7,665 nucleotides of DNA from an uncultured Senegalimassilia sp. (GTDB lineage Bacteria > Actinomycetota > Coriobacteriia > Coriobacteriales > Eggerthellaceae): positions 1 through 7,665 of the forward strand of contig CALEWN010000337.1 of assembly GCA_937925385.1 (NCBI GenBank), written 5' to 3'. The notes under the pieces are model-generated. The model did no database searches and was not told the DNA's origin. It saw nothing but the letters and a program-made list of their open reading frames with translations. Of the stretch, positions 7,519 through 7,665 are shown one piece after another (position 1 is the stretch's first letter; each line of letters begins with the position of its first letter). A program made the position numbers and the translations under genes.

Positions 7519-7541
7519 GCGAATAATCGTTTCTTTTGGCC
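7519..7541 (+). repeat. Half copy of the palindromic repeat
   Basis: GCGAATAATCGT (7519-7530) continuing to TTTTGGCC (7534-7541) matches the left arm and loop start of copy 1 at 19 of 23 positions. The right arm is missing; copy 2 begins about 9 bases later. It looks like a decayed or truncated copy. Confidence 0.5.
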
Positions 7542-7553
7542 TACTCAGTGGCG

Positions 7554-7599
7554 AAGAACCGTTCATTTTGGCCGCCGAGGGACAAAATGAACGGTTCTT
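7554..7599. repeat. Palindromic repeat copy 2
   Basis: Perfect 17-bp arms AAGAACCGTTCATTTTG (7554-7570) and CAAAATGAACGGTTCTT (7583-7599) flank a 12-base loop. The preceding GCG (7551-7553) matches copy 1 but is no longer paired on the right side. TTTTGGCC and GGGACA are shared with copy 1. Confidence 0.8.
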
Positions 7600-7665
7600 G
7601 TCTGGGCGAATTTGCGAATCCGTCGCCCCGGCGTGTTCGTTCGCTTGCTGCGGCAGTTTCGTTTT

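Larger units (their letters stand above)
7323..7665. other. 343-bp repeat-bearing region after acpS
   Basis: No gene is seen to the window edge. Just after acpS is an interrupted stem (GCCTCTCGC 7346-7354 pairing in two parts with 7370-7373 and 7377-7381) that could mark the transcript end. The rest is dominated by two related palindromes and a half copy. Between them, TTGACG (7486-7491) resembles a -35 but has no -10 at a suitable distance. The stretch is AT-richer than its surroundings. Confidence 0.6.

Noticed and set aside
7198..7566. 122-codon minus-strand frame in the right-end region
   Set aside because: It crosses acpS and the palindromes and has no family similarity or ribosome-binding site; it is noise.
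7407..7599. CRISPR array from the repeated units
   Set aside because: The units are long palindromes with diverged arms and only two and a half copies. There are no regular spacers and no cas genes nearby.

Overview
This is a GC-rich bacterial window with dense genes on both strands. It most likely comes from a gut-type anaerobic actinobacterium of the Coriobacteriia (Eggerthellaceae-like). That placement is inference. It rests on the high GC, a short-chain flavodoxin of clostridial type, a DUF3793-like gene, a compact catabolic threonine ammonia-lyase, an AEC transporter and TACAAT-type -10 boxes. No rRNA, tRNA, CRISPR array, phage gene or transposase was seen.

Layout: the left half (1-3694) reads leftward on the minus strand. 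In transcription order it holds a threonine ammonia-lyase (ilvA/tdcB type, 3694-2483), an AEC-family membrane transporter (2288-1374), a DUF3793-family gene broken by one frameshift (1098-392), and the N-terminal part of a flavodoxin (218-1, running off the window). The right half reads rightward: ridA (3976-4350), glmS (4769-6607) and acpS (6681-7322). A divergent promoter region (3695-3975) separates the two halves.

Functional logic: threonine ammonia-lyase releases reactive enamine/imine intermediates that RidA hydrolyses, so the divergent ilvA-ridA pair couples production with detoxification. The AEC transporter may move an amino or organic acid linked to the same catabolism. Flavodoxin and DUF3793 look like a small redox (perhaps iron-related) unit. 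GlmS makes glucosamine-6-phosphate for the cell envelope, and AcpS activates acyl carrier protein for fatty-acid synthesis. This AcpS carries unusual extensions at both ends.

The intergenic DNA is the most unusual part. It holds several long inverted repeats: a 20-bp perfect palindrome (1253-1300), a roughly 97-bp imperfect palindrome (4395-4491), and at the right end two related 17-bp-arm palindromes (7407-7458 and 7554-7599) plus a half copy (7519-7541). The two full right-end copies differ at three arm positions, and every change is matched on the opposite arm. That indicates a maintained stem-loop and is the best candidate here for an undescribed repeat family.
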